Positions 45,815 through 54,739 of a DNA stretch of 64,000 nt are shown in pieces. Each line of letters begins with the position of its first letter. Positions within the stretch are counted from its first letter, which is position 1. The DNA lies in assembly GCF_034424545.1 (NCBI RefSeq), contig NZ_CP139971.1, positions 620,001-684,000 of the forward strand. The letters run 5' to 3'. The notes under the pieces were generated by a model, which was given only the letters and a program-made list of their open reading frames with translations, had not been told where the DNA came from and made no database searches. The stretch is from Trinickia caryophylli (GTDB lineage: Bacteria > Pseudomonadota > Gammaproteobacteria > Burkholderiales > Burkholderiaceae). A program made the position numbers and the translations under genes.

Positions 45815-46813
45815 CTACATCTTCAAGAAGGACAGGAGATCCGCATTCACCTGCTCCGCATGCGTACCGCACATACCGTGCGGTGCGCCGGCATAGACCT
45901 TGAGCGTCGCCTGCTTGACGATCTTGGCCGCCAGCTTTGCCGAATCGTCGATCGGAACGATCTGATCGTCCTCGCCGTGCAGGAACAACGTCGGTACGTC
46001 GATTCGTTTCAAGTCTTCGGTATAGTCGACCTCCGAAAACTGCTTGATGCATTCGTATTGGCCCTTGATCGATCCCAGCATGCCCTGACGCCAGAAATCC
46101 TGGATCAGCCCCTCCGATCGTTTTGCGTTCGGGCGGTTGAATCCGAAGAACGGCGTGGCCAGATCGAGATAGAACTGCGAGCGGTTCCCGGCGACGCCTT
46201 TGCGAATGTTGTCGAACACGTCCATCGGCAGCCCGCCGGGGTTACTCGCGGTCCTCAACATGATGGGTGGAACGGCGCCGATCAAGACCGCCTTCGCGAC
46301 CCGCTTCGTGCCATGCCGGCCGATGTAGTGCGCGACTTCGCCACCTCCCGTTGAATGCCCCACCAGCATCGCGTTCCTGATATCGAGCGTATCAAGCACG
46401 GCCGTCAGGTCGTCAGCGTAGGTGTCCATATCGTTACCGCCCGACGACTGTCCCGAGCGGCCATGCCCACAACGATCGTGTGCTATCACGCGATAGCCCT
46501 GATTCACGAGAAACAGCATTTGAGGGTCCCACGCATCCGCGCAAAGCGGCCAGCCATGCGAGAAGACGACCGGGGTTCCCGAACCCCAGTCCTTATAGAA
46601 GATTTCGGTGCCATCCTTGGCTTTGACGAATGTTCCGATCTCCGAGTGGCGGTGTGCGGCCGCCTGACCGTGCCCGGTCGCCGCGCCCGCGTGGCCTGCC
46701 GCGCTCGCCGGCAGGCTCGACATCGCCGCCATCGCGCCGGCCATGCTCGCACCGGCCGAAACCAATCTACGGCGCGTTGCGCACGGCGCCGTCGTACTGT
46801 CTTGCTTGCTCAT
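45815..46813 (-). CDS. Tat-exported alpha/beta hydrolase (non-heme chloroperoxidase/arylesterase type)
   Basis: 332 residues. The N terminus has a twin-arginine motif (TRRRLVSAG, about residue 13) and a hydrophobic region to about 40, so the mature enzyme is probably periplasmic. The catalytic triad is visible: Ser in GHSTGGGE (about residue 150), Asp in HGEDDQIVP and His in GAPHGMC. The oxyanion motif is [12 protein letters not shown]. Close relatives are annotated chloroperoxidases but act as esterases/perhydrolases. Controlled probably through the array at 46954-46981. Confidence 0.88.
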   Translation of the reverse strand: MSKQDSTTAPCATRRRLVSAGASMAGAMAAMSSLPASAAGHAGAATGHGQAAAHRHSEIGTFVKAKDGTEIFYKDWGSGTPVVFSHGWPLCADAWDPQMLFLVNQGYRVIAHDRCGHGRSGQSSGGNDMDTYADDLTAVLDTLDIRNAMLVGHSTGGGEVAHYIGRHGTKRVAKAVLIGAVPPIMLRTASNPGGLPMDVFDNIRKGVAGNRSQFYLDLATPFFGFNRPNAKRSEGLIQDFWRQGMLGSIKGQYECIKQFSEVDYTEDLKRIDVPTLFLHGEDDQIVPIDDSAKLAAKIVKQATLKVYAGAPHGMCGTHAEQVNADLLSFLKM

Positions 46814-46953
46814 TGCGTCTTCTCCGTCAATGCGTCGGGTCGCGCGCGTTGCGGCGCGTCGATGCGTCCGCCAGGTTTGTTACCTCGATTGATACAGCGA
46901 TGGTCCGCCGGCTGTATCACCAGACCCAAGAATAGCGACGAGCGCGCGTGAAG

Positions 46954-46981
46954 TCCTGAATGAGGGCTTAAACGTCCTGAA
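46954..46981. promoter_or_regulatory. TCCTGAA direct-repeat array 2
   Basis: TCCTGAA (46954-46960), GGCTTAA (46965-46971) and TCCTGAA (46975-46981) with the same 11/10-bp spacing as array 1; the AAACGTCCTGAA half is identical. It lies 141 bp upstream of the alpha/beta hydrolase start. Confidence 0.6.
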
Positions 46982-47034
46982 CGGAAATTCGGCTTTAAAT
47001 TTCTTTACTTTTCCCGAACCCTATGTGCGAAATG

Positions 47035-47676
47035 CTAGGTCGACCATCGCGATCCGAGGACCAATCCGCAGAAGTTGATACGCCGATAGTTTGGATCGCA
47101 CCGGTCGAGTATGTCGGCGTTAATCGATCCGAAAGCGGTTTCCGGCCGGCGCTCCATTCCACGCGCATATACCTCGAGGATTTCGTGCTTGAACTCACTT
47201 TCTCTCGGGAAGGCTCGCACGACTTCATCACGTTGCCGCGGGGTAAATTCATCGTAGCGCGCGCCACGTAGATCCATCTGCACACCCGCGCTGACCAGAA
47301 AAACCAGCGGCGACATATATTCCGGGATACCGGGGGTCGTGTGCAGCGCGATGGCGGTCCATACTTCGGTCACCGCAGGCTCGCCGATACCGTTGCTTCG
47401 CAGAAAATCCCGCGCTTCATCGGCGCTGTCGATTTCGAAGCGCCGGGGTGACCGGCAGTAGCGCGCGTTCAGTCCGACGTTATGAAACAGTGCCGCGACG
47501 TAAAGCAATTCATCGTCGAACAGCAAGGCCTCGCGATAGCCCGTCAACGCGCCAAACAGAAAAGAGCGCAACGCATGTCGAAGAAGCATCGTCGATTCGA
47601 CGCAACGGATGCGATCCAAGGCTGCACGAGTGAGCGCGCTATCCGGAATCTCGACCCCGGCTATGGTCGTTTTCAA
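47035..47676 (-). CDS. HD-domain protein, cyanamide hydratase-like, with HN in place of HD
   Basis: 213 residues of the HD superfamily group that includes cyanamide hydratase and HDIG-like hydrolases. The conserved His (LLRHALRSFLFG) and later His (TAIALHTTPGIPE) are present, and an Asp in VQMDLRG. The central HD doublet reads ALFHNVGL, so the Asp is replaced by Asn, which should weaken metal binding. The start is the ATG at 47676 (MKTTIAGVEIPDSALTR, the family N terminus). A TCCTGAA array lies 104 bp upstream. Confidence 0.82.
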   Translation of the reverse strand: MKTTIAGVEIPDSALTRAALDRIRCVESTMLLRHALRSFLFGALTGYREALLFDDELLYVAALFHNVGLNARYCRSPRRFEIDSADEARDFLRSNGIGEPAVTEVWTAIALHTTPGIPEYMSPLVFLVSAGVQMDLRGARYDEFTPRQRDEVVRAFPRESEFKHEILEVYARGMERRPETAFGSINADILDRCDPNYRRINFCGLVLGSRWST

Positions 47677-47779
47677 ATTGCATCTCCCCGCCGAACGGCG
47701 GCTTCACACTCCGGCCACCCCGGTCAAAATCGGCTTCACGCAAAATTTGTAGCCGGCGTTATAGAGAATACGCTTGGCG

Positions 47780-47807
47780 GCCTTAAAAATCCTGAAGGCT
47801 GCTGTAA
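47780..47807. promoter_or_regulatory. TCCTGAA-type repeat array 3
   Basis: GCCTTAA (47780-47786), TCCTGAA (47790-47796) and GCTGTAA (47801-47807), again spaced 10 and 11 bp. The GCxTxAA-AxxTCCTGAA half matches arrays 1 and 2. Upstream of the HD-domain gene at 47676. The rest of the 465-bp gap 47677-48141 contains only the fragment at 47969. Confidence 0.5.
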
Positions 47808-47968
47808 AGATGGGAAATCGTGGCGATCGCCAAAACGCTCCGCGTGGGTGCGGTCAAGGGCGTCTACGAACGGTGACCGTCGGCCCGCTTTCGCGGCGGT
47901 TGCACAATCACCGCGCAGATGTCAGCCGCGCTTTCGCCATCACGACGTTTTGCGAACACGAGGCAACG

Positions 47969-48022
47969 ATGGCGAGGCGAGTCGTTGCGGGCGTTACCAT
48001 TCCCGACACCCCTCGCGCGCGG
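47969..48022 (+). pseudogene. N-terminal remnant of an HD-domain paralogue
   Basis: The ATG at 47969 begins MARRVVAGVTIPDTPRAR, which matches the start of the cyanamide-hydratase-like family and of the neighbour at 47676 (TTIAGVEIPDSALTR). After about 18 residues the similarity stops and the frame becomes Arg-rich noise. It reads on the opposite strand to the intact copy, so it looks like a decayed duplicate. Confidence 0.4.
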
Positions 48023-48141
48023 CTGCGGCCCAGGCGTCCGGACGACATTCGGAAGCGCAGGCACGGACATGCGCGAACGCTGGAACCCGAATGTCCGGCG
48101 CGCCAACCCCAGTGGCCAGTTGCCTGGCTCGAAGCGGCAGG

Positions 48142-48516
48142 TCAGTGCGTTCGGCGCCACGCCCCGGGCGTTTGTCCGACGATCCGCCTGAAGATCCGCG
48201 TGAAATGGGCCTGGTCGCTGAAGCCGTACTTCTGGGCGATTTCAGCCGTGCATAGAGGCAGCTCCCTCAGGTCGGACTGTGCGGCGGCGATGCGTACGTT
48301 CAATCTCCATTGATGGGGCGTTTGGCCCACGCTCAGCCTGAAAGTGCGAAAAAAATGCGCTACCGACTGATTAACGGACGCGGCAACGTCCGCCATGGAA
48401 AGTTCAGCGGCCAGATCGGACTGAAGCATCCTCAGAGCACACGAAAGCCACGGAATCTGCTGTGCCCCGCTCGGAGCCGCCGCGCGACATCGGGCTTCTT
48501 CCGGGTCGATTTTCAT
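48142..48516 (-). CDS. short AraC-type DNA-binding protein
   Basis: 124 residues, consisting almost only of the AraC/XylS double HTH (LSMADVAASVNQSVAHFFRTFRLSVGQTPHQW and TAEIAQKYGFSDQAHFTRIFRRIVGQTPGAWR). No sensor domain is present. GGAGG lies about 8 bases before the ATG. Divergent from the large regulator at 48843 and at the edge of the TCCTGAA-controlled block, so it is one of two local regulators. Stand-alone AraC domains of this size resemble SoxS/MarA-like regulators controlled by abundance. Confidence 0.82.
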   Translation of the reverse strand: MKIDPEEARCRAAAPSGAQQIPWLSCALRMLQSDLAAELSMADVAASVNQSVAHFFRTFRLSVGQTPHQWRLNVRIAAAQSDLRELPLCTAEIAQKYGFSDQAHFTRIFRRIVGQTPGAWRRTH

Positions 48517-48842
48517 GGGGCTCCTCCGTGGGGTCAGCTTTCATAACCGGCAAGAACGGAGTCTGCCCCACGAGGACGTCGATGGGTACCTATATGGAAT
48601 CAAGACATATTTGAGAAAAAATCAAGAATGCCTCCGCACGGCACACCGCCCGCCGCAACCATCGGCACCAGCTTCGCCGAAGCGTCGTTCCCGTTTCGCG
48701 CCGCGTCGAAGAGCATTTTCGTTCAAGACGCAGCGGCCCTGATTCCGTTACATTCGTTGCGTCCAATCACTTGCAGCCTGGGTATGCCTTAACCGTACCC
48801 GCATTCGTTGCGCTCGCTACTCAGCGGTCCCCGGAGATGCCC
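48517..48842. other. divergent gap between two regulators
   Basis: 326 bp between the divergent AraC and winged-helix/STAND genes. It is AT-rich near 48590-48635. No TCCTGAA repeat, hairpin or small gene is seen. Confidence 0.4.
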
Positions 48843-51707
48843 ATGGTCAAGATCGGCACATTGCTGGTGAATTTCGAACGACGGGAGATCCAACGGAACG
48901 GTCTGATGCTACGTGTCAGCGCTCGTGCGTTCGATATCCTCGAAGTACTGTTTCGCGCCAACGGCTCGATCGTCACCAAAGACAAGATTATCGAAGCGGT
49001 TTGGCGAAATCAGATCGTCGAGGAAAACTGCCTGCAGGTTCATGTTGCCGCATTGCGCAAGGTGCTGGATGCCGATCGCGAACTCATCAAGACGGTGAAC
49101 GGCCGCGGTTATATGCTGGTACCGTTCTCCGGTGTCCCGCGCGAGGCTGCCGTCACGGCGGCGTTGCCCCCCATTACGCCACTCATTGGCCGCGACGAGG
49201 ATGTATCGCTCATACGGGCGCAGTTGCGGCAGACGCCGGTCGTCACCCTGGTTGGCGCGGGCGGTATCGGCAAGACGGCGCTGGCGTATTGCATTGCTCG
49301 CACATTGAGTGAGGAGAGAGAAGGCTCCGTGCACTTCGTCGAACTGGCCTCGTCCACCTCGCGCGAGGCGGTCATCGCCACGCTCGCGGTGGCGCTGCAA
49401 GCCGACCCGTCGCAAGCGATGCGGGATCCCCGCTCACTGCTGAGCGGATTGCACACGAGGCGCGCGTTCCTGGTACTCGACAATGCCGAGCACGTGATCG
49501 ACTCGGTGGCCGGTATCGTCGAAGCGCTCATCTCCGGTCCGAACGCGCCGGGTGTGCTCGTGACGAGCCGCGAGCCGCTTGCGATTCGCGGTGAAGCGGT
49601 GATTCGGGTCGAGCCGCTTCCAGTGCCGCCTCGCGACGCGAGCTCCGAGGAGATCCTCGCGTACGGCGCGGTCGAGATGTTTCTGCTGCGCGCCCGCAAT
49701 CTTGCGCCAGGTTGCGCCAGCGACGCGGCGAGCATTCACCTCGTTGCGGATATCTGCCGGCGTCTCGAAGGTTTGCCGCTCGCCATCGAGCTGGCTGCGG
49801 CACGGGTAGCGACACTCGGGGTCAAGGGCGTCGCGGCGCGCCTCGACGACCGCTTGAATCTGTTGAGCGGCGGTCTGCGCTCTGCTTTGCCGCGTCATCA
49901 AACCTTGCGCGCGACGTTCGACTGGAGCTATGGCTTGCTCGATGCCGAAGCGCGCGCCGTGTTCCGCTGCCTTGCATTCTTTTCTGGCGCCTTTACGTTC
50001 GACGCCGTTTGCTCGGTCGCGCTGGAACCCGGCGTGCCGATCGCGGTGGCGATCGCATCGCTCGGCGAACTGGCCGCCAAATCGCTGCTCGCGGTCGAAT
50101 TCCACGGGGCGATCGCGCTATATCGCCTCACCGAATCGACGCGTGCCTATGCGATGGAGAAGCTGCGCGATGGGGGCGAGGTCAAGCGCGTCGCGTATCG
50201 ACATCTGCGCTACCTTCAACGGCAAATCGAGGATCGCTCGGCATTGACGCCCTATCGCACGGAAGGGCAGCCGCTCGGTCATCCGTCGCTGGACGAAGCG
50301 CGCAGCGCGTGGGATTGGGCTTTCTCGGCCGAGGGCGATCCGGCACTCGGCGTGGCGCTCGCAGGCTCGCTCGTCGGCACACTGCTCGACACATCGCACG
50401 CGCACGAATGTCGCGAACGTGCGGAGCATGCGCTTGCGACGCTCGACAGCTTGCCGATCGGCACCATCGACGCCGTCTGCGAGATGCGCCTGTGTTCCGC
50501 ATACGCGGCATCGCTGATTCTGACTGGCGGCACCGCATCCGACGCGGCCCGGTTGTGGAACCGAGTGCTCGAGCGCGCGCAATCCAGCGACCACGAGATC
50601 TTCGCAGCCCGTGCGCAATGGGGCCTGTGGAACGTGGCGATGACGAGCGGCGATATCCATGCGGCACTACGCTTCGCTACGCGCTTCGACGCGCGCGCGC
50701 AGAGCGAGGGCACGCCTTGGCAAAAGCTGTGTGCCAGCGCGACACTCGCGGCGACGCTGCATTGTTTCGGAGAGCATGCTCAGGCGCGCGAACGCCTCGA
50801 GCGGACCCTTTGCGCGCTCGAAACACTCGGGCAGCCCGCGCACGAGGAAAGTGGACTGGCGGTGGATCCGCGCATCTTCGGCACGGGCACACTTGCGCGT
50901 ATCGCATGGCTCCAAGGCGATACGGCACTGGCGTTGCAACTGGTGGAGCGTGCCATCAACTTCCTGCGTGCCGATATCCTCGAACCGTCTCTTTGCCATC
51001 TCCTTGCTGTGTTGGCCGTGCCGCTCGAACTGGCATGCGGCGAGATCGAAGCCGCGTCCCACCATATCGGTTTACTGCGCTCGCAAGCCGCGCTGAACCG
51101 GTTCGACGGGTGGCAGGATTACGGCCAGTGTCTCGCCGGCCAACTCGAATTGGAGACGGGGAATCCCGAAGGTTTGAAGCATCTCGAGGCCGGTTTGGCT
51201 GCGCTTGCGTCACGCGGGTACCGACGGCTGACCGCACCGCTGATTTGTACCTACGCACAAGCCTTGGCCGAGCGCGGGCGCATCGAAGAGGCCATCACAA
51301 AGCTTGACGACGCACAGCGCCACTGTGAAGCCCACGGCGATCTCGGTTTCGCCGCGGAACTCGTGCGCGTCCGCGGCGTTGTCGAACTGGCTAACGCACG
51401 GCGACATCAGGCGCGTGGCAGCCAGAGCGAGATGCCGTATGTCGAGGCGGGCCGCCGTTACTTGCGCGAGGCCATGGCACTCGCCCGTGAGCAGAGCGCG
51501 CGATTGTTCGAATTACGGGCGGCACTCGACTTGGGCGAGTCATTCGCGAAATCCGGCGACGCGAAGGAGGCGCTGGCGGTGCTGAGACCGTTTTCGGCGT
51601 TCACGCCGCAAGCTTGCGGCACGCCGCGCTTGCCTGAGGCGCGCAAGCTCGCGGATCTGTTCAGCCTCCTGCAAGCGAACGCCGTGTGCGCACCGGGTGC
51701 GAGCTGA
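48843..51707 (+). CDS. winged-helix STAND-type ATPase regulator
   Basis: 954 residues. Residues 1-95 are an OmpR/CadC-type winged helix (RVSARAFDILEVLFRANGSIVTKDKIIEAVW, LIKTVNGRGYML). An NB-ARC/AAA-like NTPase follows with Walker A GAGGIGKTA at about 138, Walker B AFLVLDNAEH at about 210 and the sensor VLVTSREPLAIRGE. The rest, about 470-954, is TPR-like helical repeats (many AxxLxxxLxxL pairs). Such SARP-STAND-like proteins are ATP-gated switches that bind direct repeats. I chose the ATG at 48843, 6 bases after CCGGAG; in-frame ATGs at 48837 and 48771 are alternatives. Likely regulator of the three TCCTGAA promoters nearby, an inference from position and repeat type. Confidence 0.85.
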   Translation: MVKIGTLLVNFERREIQRNGLMLRVSARAFDILEVLFRANGSIVTKDKIIEAVWRNQIVEENCLQVHVAALRKVLDADRELIKTVNGRGYMLVPFSGVPREAAVTAALPPITPLIGRDEDVSLIRAQLRQTPVVTLVGAGGIGKTALAYCIARTLSEEREGSVHFVELASSTSREAVIATLAVALQADPSQAMRDPRSLLSGLHTRRAFLVLDNAEHVIDSVAGIVEALISGPNAPGVLVTSREPLAIRGEAVIRVEPLPVPPRDASSEEILAYGAVEMFLLRARNLAPGCASDAASIHLVADICRRLEGLPLAIELAAARVATLGVKGVAARLDDRLNLLSGGLRSALPRHQTLRATFDWSYGLLDAEARAVFRCLAFFSGAFTFDAVCSVALEPGVPIAVAIASLGELAAKSLLAVEFHGAIALYRLTESTRAYAMEKLRDGGEVKRVAYRHLRYLQRQIEDRSALTPYRTEGQPLGHPSLDEARSAWDWAFSAEGDPALGVALAGSLVGTLLDTSHAHECRERAEHALATLDSLPIGTIDAVCEMRLCSAYAASLILTGGTASDAARLWNRVLERAQSSDHEIFAARAQWGLWNVAMTSGDIHAALRFATRFDARAQSEGTPWQKLCASATLAATLHCFGEHAQARERLERTLCALETLGQPAHEESGLAVDPRIFGTGTLARIAWLQGDTALALQLVERAINFLRADILEPSLCHLLAVLAVPLELACGEIEAASHHIGLLRSQAALNRFDGWQDYGQCLAGQLELETGNPEGLKHLEAGLAALASRGYRRLTAPLICTYAQALAERGRIEEAITKLDDAQRHCEAHGDLGFAAELVRVRGVVELANARRHQARGSQSEMPYVEAGRRYLREAMALAREQSARLFELRAALDLGESFAKSGDAKEALAVLRPFSAFTPQACGTPRLPEARKLADLFSLLQANAVCAPGAS

Positions 51708-51748
51708 TGCTTCGTGTGCAAGGCGGCTTGCAGCCTCAGCCAAAACAC

Positions 51749-51768
51749 TCGTTCTCTTCGAAGTAGTG
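51749..51768. repeat. left direct repeat (copy of ribA 3' end)
   Basis: TCGTTCTCTTCGAAGTAGTG, 20 bp identical to 53388-53407, which is the last coding part of ribA. Interpreted as an attachment-site duplication. Confidence 0.85.
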
Positions 51769-51930
51769 AATTGGCCTTCTCTAGTAAGCCTGCTTCTCGA
51801 AAGTTACGCCAAAAGCTACGCCGAATTATTCTTAAACGGGGACAAAAGACAGGAGCCCAAGAGCCCACGCACTTGAGCGCGGAGTAGCTCGCGCCTTGCA
51901 AGCTGTGCAGCGTTGCGTTACACTGCACGG

Positions 51931-52209
51931 ATGATCAAGTCGTTCCGACACAAGGGCATCCAGGGATTCTTCGAGACAGGCTCCGAGAAAGGCATCCGGC
52001 CAGATCATGCCGACAAGCTGCATCGCCAATTGACTCGCCTGGACTTAGCTACCGGTCCCGAGGACATGAACGTACCGGGCTGGCGGCTGCATCCTCTAGC
52101 TCAGAATCTTGCCGGCCACTATTCGGTGAGAGTCAATGGCAACTGGCGCATGACGTTCACCTTTGATGGCACCGATGCAATTCTGGTGGACTACCAGGAC
52201 TCTCACTGA
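51931..52209 (+). CDS. higB: HigB-type RelE/ParE-superfamily toxin
   Basis: 92 residues in the HigB pattern: MIKSFRHKGIQGFFETGSEKG, KLHRQLTRLD, GWRLHPLAQNLAGHYSVRVNGNWRMTF and DAILVDYQDSH. HigB is a ribosome-dependent mRNA endonuclease; the conserved basic residues and the C-terminal His are present. The antitoxin gene follows 7 bp downstream (toxin first, the usual higBA order). Inside the ribA-flanked element. Confidence 0.9.
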   Translation: MIKSFRHKGIQGFFETGSEKGIRPDHADKLHRQLTRLDLATGPEDMNVPGWRLHPLAQNLAGHYSVRVNGNWRMTFTFDGTDAILVDYQDSH

Positions 52210-52216
52210 GGCAATC

Positions 52217-52519
52217 ATGACTCGAATCTTCAATCCGCCGCATCCCGGCGAAACGCTGCGCGAAGACGTATTGCCCGAATTGGGGCTCACGGTCACGGAA
52301 GCAGCCGAGCAGCTTGGCGTGACACGCTCGGCTCTGTCGCGCGTGCTGAATGCCCATGCTGCAATCTCGCCCGAAATGGCATTACGCCTGGAGCAATGGC
52401 TGGGCATCGAAAATGGTGGGCGGGCCGACTTATGGATTGCCCAACAAGCAGCCTACGACCTTTGGCAAGCTCGCCAGAAAGGTGTGCCGCACGTCGAGCG
52501 CGTCCATCTCGCTGCTTGA
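52217..52519 (+). CDS. higA: HigA-type XRE antitoxin
   Basis: 100 residues: FNPPHPGETLREDVLPELGLTVTEAAEQLGVTRSALSRVLN is the HigA signature and HTH, followed by SPEMALRLEQWLG. It neutralises HigB and represses the higBA promoter. Its last 67 bases overlap, on the opposite strand, the end of the DUF6880 reading frame. Confidence 0.92.
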   Translation: MTRIFNPPHPGETLREDVLPELGLTVTEAAEQLGVTRSALSRVLNAHAAISPEMALRLEQWLGIENGGRADLWIAQQAAYDLWQARQKGVPHVERVHLAA

Positions 52520-53202
52520 GGCAGGCATCGATGAGGAAATCGCCGATCGGTCCAGCTTACAGATGGGGAATCGAGTTCGCGCAAGGTGCGCCGCAAGACA
52601 TGGCCGCGCTCGCTGTTCGGGCCTCCGTTCGGCAAGGGCGGCTCGTCCAGCAATCGCTGAAGCGAGTTCCTGATCTCGGAAACGTAGGCAGACGCACATG
52701 ACCGAGCCGCAATAGCCCGAATTAGGGCACCATACTCTCCGTAATGGTTGGAACTAATCGCAGCAACAACTTTCTTCGCCACCATCTTGGGCTCGATATC
52801 TGCGTCGACGCTCATCTTGACCAGATCGGAGCAGGCCTGATCGAAAACGAGGCTGACTTCCCATCCCTCTTCCGTCGTGCGTTCAAATAGAGTTCCGGCC
52901 AGCGTGAAGAGTTGCCACATCAGATCCATCGCAAGCTTCGGCGCAGCCCGGTAAACATTCGAGACAATAGCAACCCGCATGGCGTCGAGTTCCCGTGCAG
53001 GTTCCCCGGCCTGCTCTGCGTCGAGGAACGACGTTTGTTCGCCTAATTCGCTGATCCATTGGTGAACGGCGTCGGACATGTTTTCGCCTTTTTGCGCGGA
53101 CAGTTCGAATTGCAAGCGACGCCGCATGCACGAATTCGTCATCGCCACCTCGGCCAGCAATGTCGCCAGGAGTTCTGGTCCGAGGGCCACCAGGCAGGTC
53201 AA
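52453..53202 (-). pseudogene. truncated DUF6880-family gene
   Basis: The frame encodes 249 residues from a TTG at 53202 (no ATG is available near the domain start). Residues about 1-205 fit DUF6880 proteins (LGPELLATLLAEVA, MRRRLQFEL, ELDAMRVAIVSNVYRAAPKLAMDLMWQLFTLAG). The last 40 residues (SVSWTDRRFPHR... ending RACQRS) do not, and the final 21 are antisense to higA. Members of this family are usually clearly longer, so the gene appears cut off where higBA lies. Family function unknown. Confidence 0.6.
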
Positions 53203-53383
53203 CTCGAATCTTGACCGGTTCTGACGAAGCCGGATACTACGTTTTTCCGTTCGTTCATTATTTTCAGCGATTCGAAAAAATCTGAACTAGGATACCAACC
53301 AAGCACGGAAAATATTTTTGCAAATCAATCAGTTGCGCGAGCATCACCCAAATCAAGACAGGCACTCACAATCCAGCCCTAAA

Positions 53384-54028
53384 TTATTCGTTCTCTTCGA
53401 AGTAGTGCCCGAATTTGACCTGCTTCGTACGAATGTAACGTTCGTTCTCGTCGCGCATCGGAATCGCGAGCGCCACGCGCTCGCAAACGGGAATACCGTG
53501 CTTCACGAGCGTGTCGAACTTCTTGGGATTGTTGCTCATGAGTCGGACCGAGCTCACCTTCAACATGCGCAGGATGGCAGCCGCCGAATCGTATTCGCGC
53601 GCATCGTCGGGCAAGCCCAGTTCGAGATTCGCCTCGACCGTATCGAGCCCCTGCTCTTGAAGCGCGTACGCCCGAATCTTGTTGGACAACCCGATGCCGC
53701 GGCCTTCGTGCCCTCGCAGGTAAAGCAGTACCCCACGGCCCTCGGCGGCGATATAGCGAAGGGCAAGGTCGAGCTGCTCGCCGCAGTCGCACCGGTAGGA
53801 GCCGAGCACGTCCCCAGTCACACATTCGGAATGCAAGCGCGTCAGCACCGACGCCTGGTTGCCAACGTCGCCCATGACGAGCGCAAGATGTTCCGTGTCG
53901 CCCGGTGCGACACGAAACGCGTAGGACGTGAAGGTGCCGTAACGGGTAGGAAGCCTCGCCGTGGCGGCGAGCGTGACGCATTGTTCAGCGCCGCCGCCCT
54001 CTGGCGGCGTTTGGGAAAGCGTGGGCAT
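53384..54028 (-). CDS. ribA: GTP cyclohydrolase II RibA
   Basis: 214 residues. The zinc cysteines are in [20 protein letters not shown] (near residue 70), and the catalytic stretch [18 protein letters not shown] is near 110. It converts GTP to 2,5-diamino-6-ribosylamino-4(3H)-pyrimidinone 5'-phosphate and formate, the first step of riboflavin synthesis. The ATG at 54028 is the family start; the open frame upstream is non-coding. Its 3' end contains the 20-bp sequence duplicated at 51749. It is monofunctional: no RibB domain. Confidence 0.94.
   Translation of the reverse strand: MPTLSQTPPEGGGAEQCVTLAATARLPTRYGTFTSYAFRVAPGDTEHLALVMGDVGNQASVLTRLHSECVTGDVLGSYRCDCGEQLDLALRYIAAEGRGVLLYLRGHEGRGIGLSNKIRAYALQEQGLDTVEANLELGLPDDAREYDSAAAILRMLKVSSVRLMSNNPKKFDTLVKHGIPVCERVALAIPMRDENERYIRTKQVKFGHYFEENE
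53388..53407. repeat. right direct repeat within ribA
   Basis: TCGTTCTCTTCGAAGTAGTG inside the last seven codons of ribA, identical to 51749-51768. Confidence 0.85.
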
Positions 54029-54227
54029 GACTCTCGGTTGGACTTTGCAAACGGACGTTGCGCAAGGCGCAAAACGGGAGTGTACCGCTATTCGCGGCCT
54101 CCCATCCCGGCGTGCTTCCCGCTGCCTCATCGCTCCGATGGACCGCCTATACTGCAATGAACCGGCCTGCGGTTGTCTGGCAACTGTACAGACCGGCCCG
54201 CCATCGAAACGAGACGGAGACAAGGCC

Positions 54228-54692
54228 ATGCCGAGCGTTGCGCAAATCCTCAAATCGAAAAACGAGCCGAAGCTCGACCGCGATCACCCCGTCGTCACCA
54301 TCGGCGCCGATGCATCGGTGTTCGAGGCCGTCAAGATGATGGCGCAATATCAGGTGGGTGCGCTGATCGTCACGGAAGGCGCCGGCAGCAAGATTATCGG
54401 CATCGTTACCGAGCGCGACTATGCGCGCAAGATCGTCCTCATGGACCGTTCATCGAAAACCACGCCGGTTCGCGACATCATGACGCGGGACGTGCGCTAC
54501 GTTCGACCGGGCAACACGGCCGAGGAATGCATGGCTTTGATGACCGCCCACCGCATGCGGCACCTGCCCGTGATCGACAACGAGCAGCTCGTCGGTATGG
54601 TCTCGATCGGCGATCTGGTGAAAACGATCATCTCCGAACAGCAGTTCACCATCCAGCAGCTCGAGCACTACATCACCGGCGCGCACATCTGA
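54228..54692 (+). CDS. paired CBS-domain protein
   Basis: 154 residues made of two CBS motifs (about 15-70 and 80-140): [40 protein letters not shown], and [44 protein letters not shown]. Such small CBS-pair proteins bind adenine nucleotides and act as energy or redox sensors. Divergent from ribA. The ATG at 54228 follows GGAGACAAGG. Confidence 0.9.
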   Translation: MPSVAQILKSKNEPKLDRDHPVVTIGADASVFEAVKMMAQYQVGALIVTEGAGSKIIGIVTERDYARKIVLMDRSSKTTPVRDIMTRDVRYVRPGNTAEECMALMTAHRMRHLPVIDNEQLVGMVSIGDLVKTIISEQQFTIQQLEHYITGAHI

Positions 54693-54739
54693 GCCGGCCG
54701 CTCGGGGCGCCCGCGCCTGGGCTGCCCGCTCGAGCGCCA

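Larger units (their letters stand above)
51749..53407. mobile_element. small integrated element at the ribA 3' end
   Basis: The region between two perfect 20-bp direct repeats carries higBA and a truncated DUF6880 gene and is visibly poorer in GC than its surroundings. The right repeat is inside the 3' end of intact ribA and the left is a displaced copy, the pattern left by site-specific integration that restores the target gene. No integrase is present, so this is a remnant or was moved by an enzyme encoded elsewhere. Confidence 0.65.

Noticed and set aside
47774..48313. 179-codon plus-strand frame
   Set aside because: Only about 18 codons from the internal ATG resemble a protein family; the rest is low-complexity and partly antisense to the AraC gene.
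49712..51307. 531-codon frame inside the large regulator
   Set aside because: Same-strand shadow of the 954-residue STAND protein, Arg-rich and without domain features.
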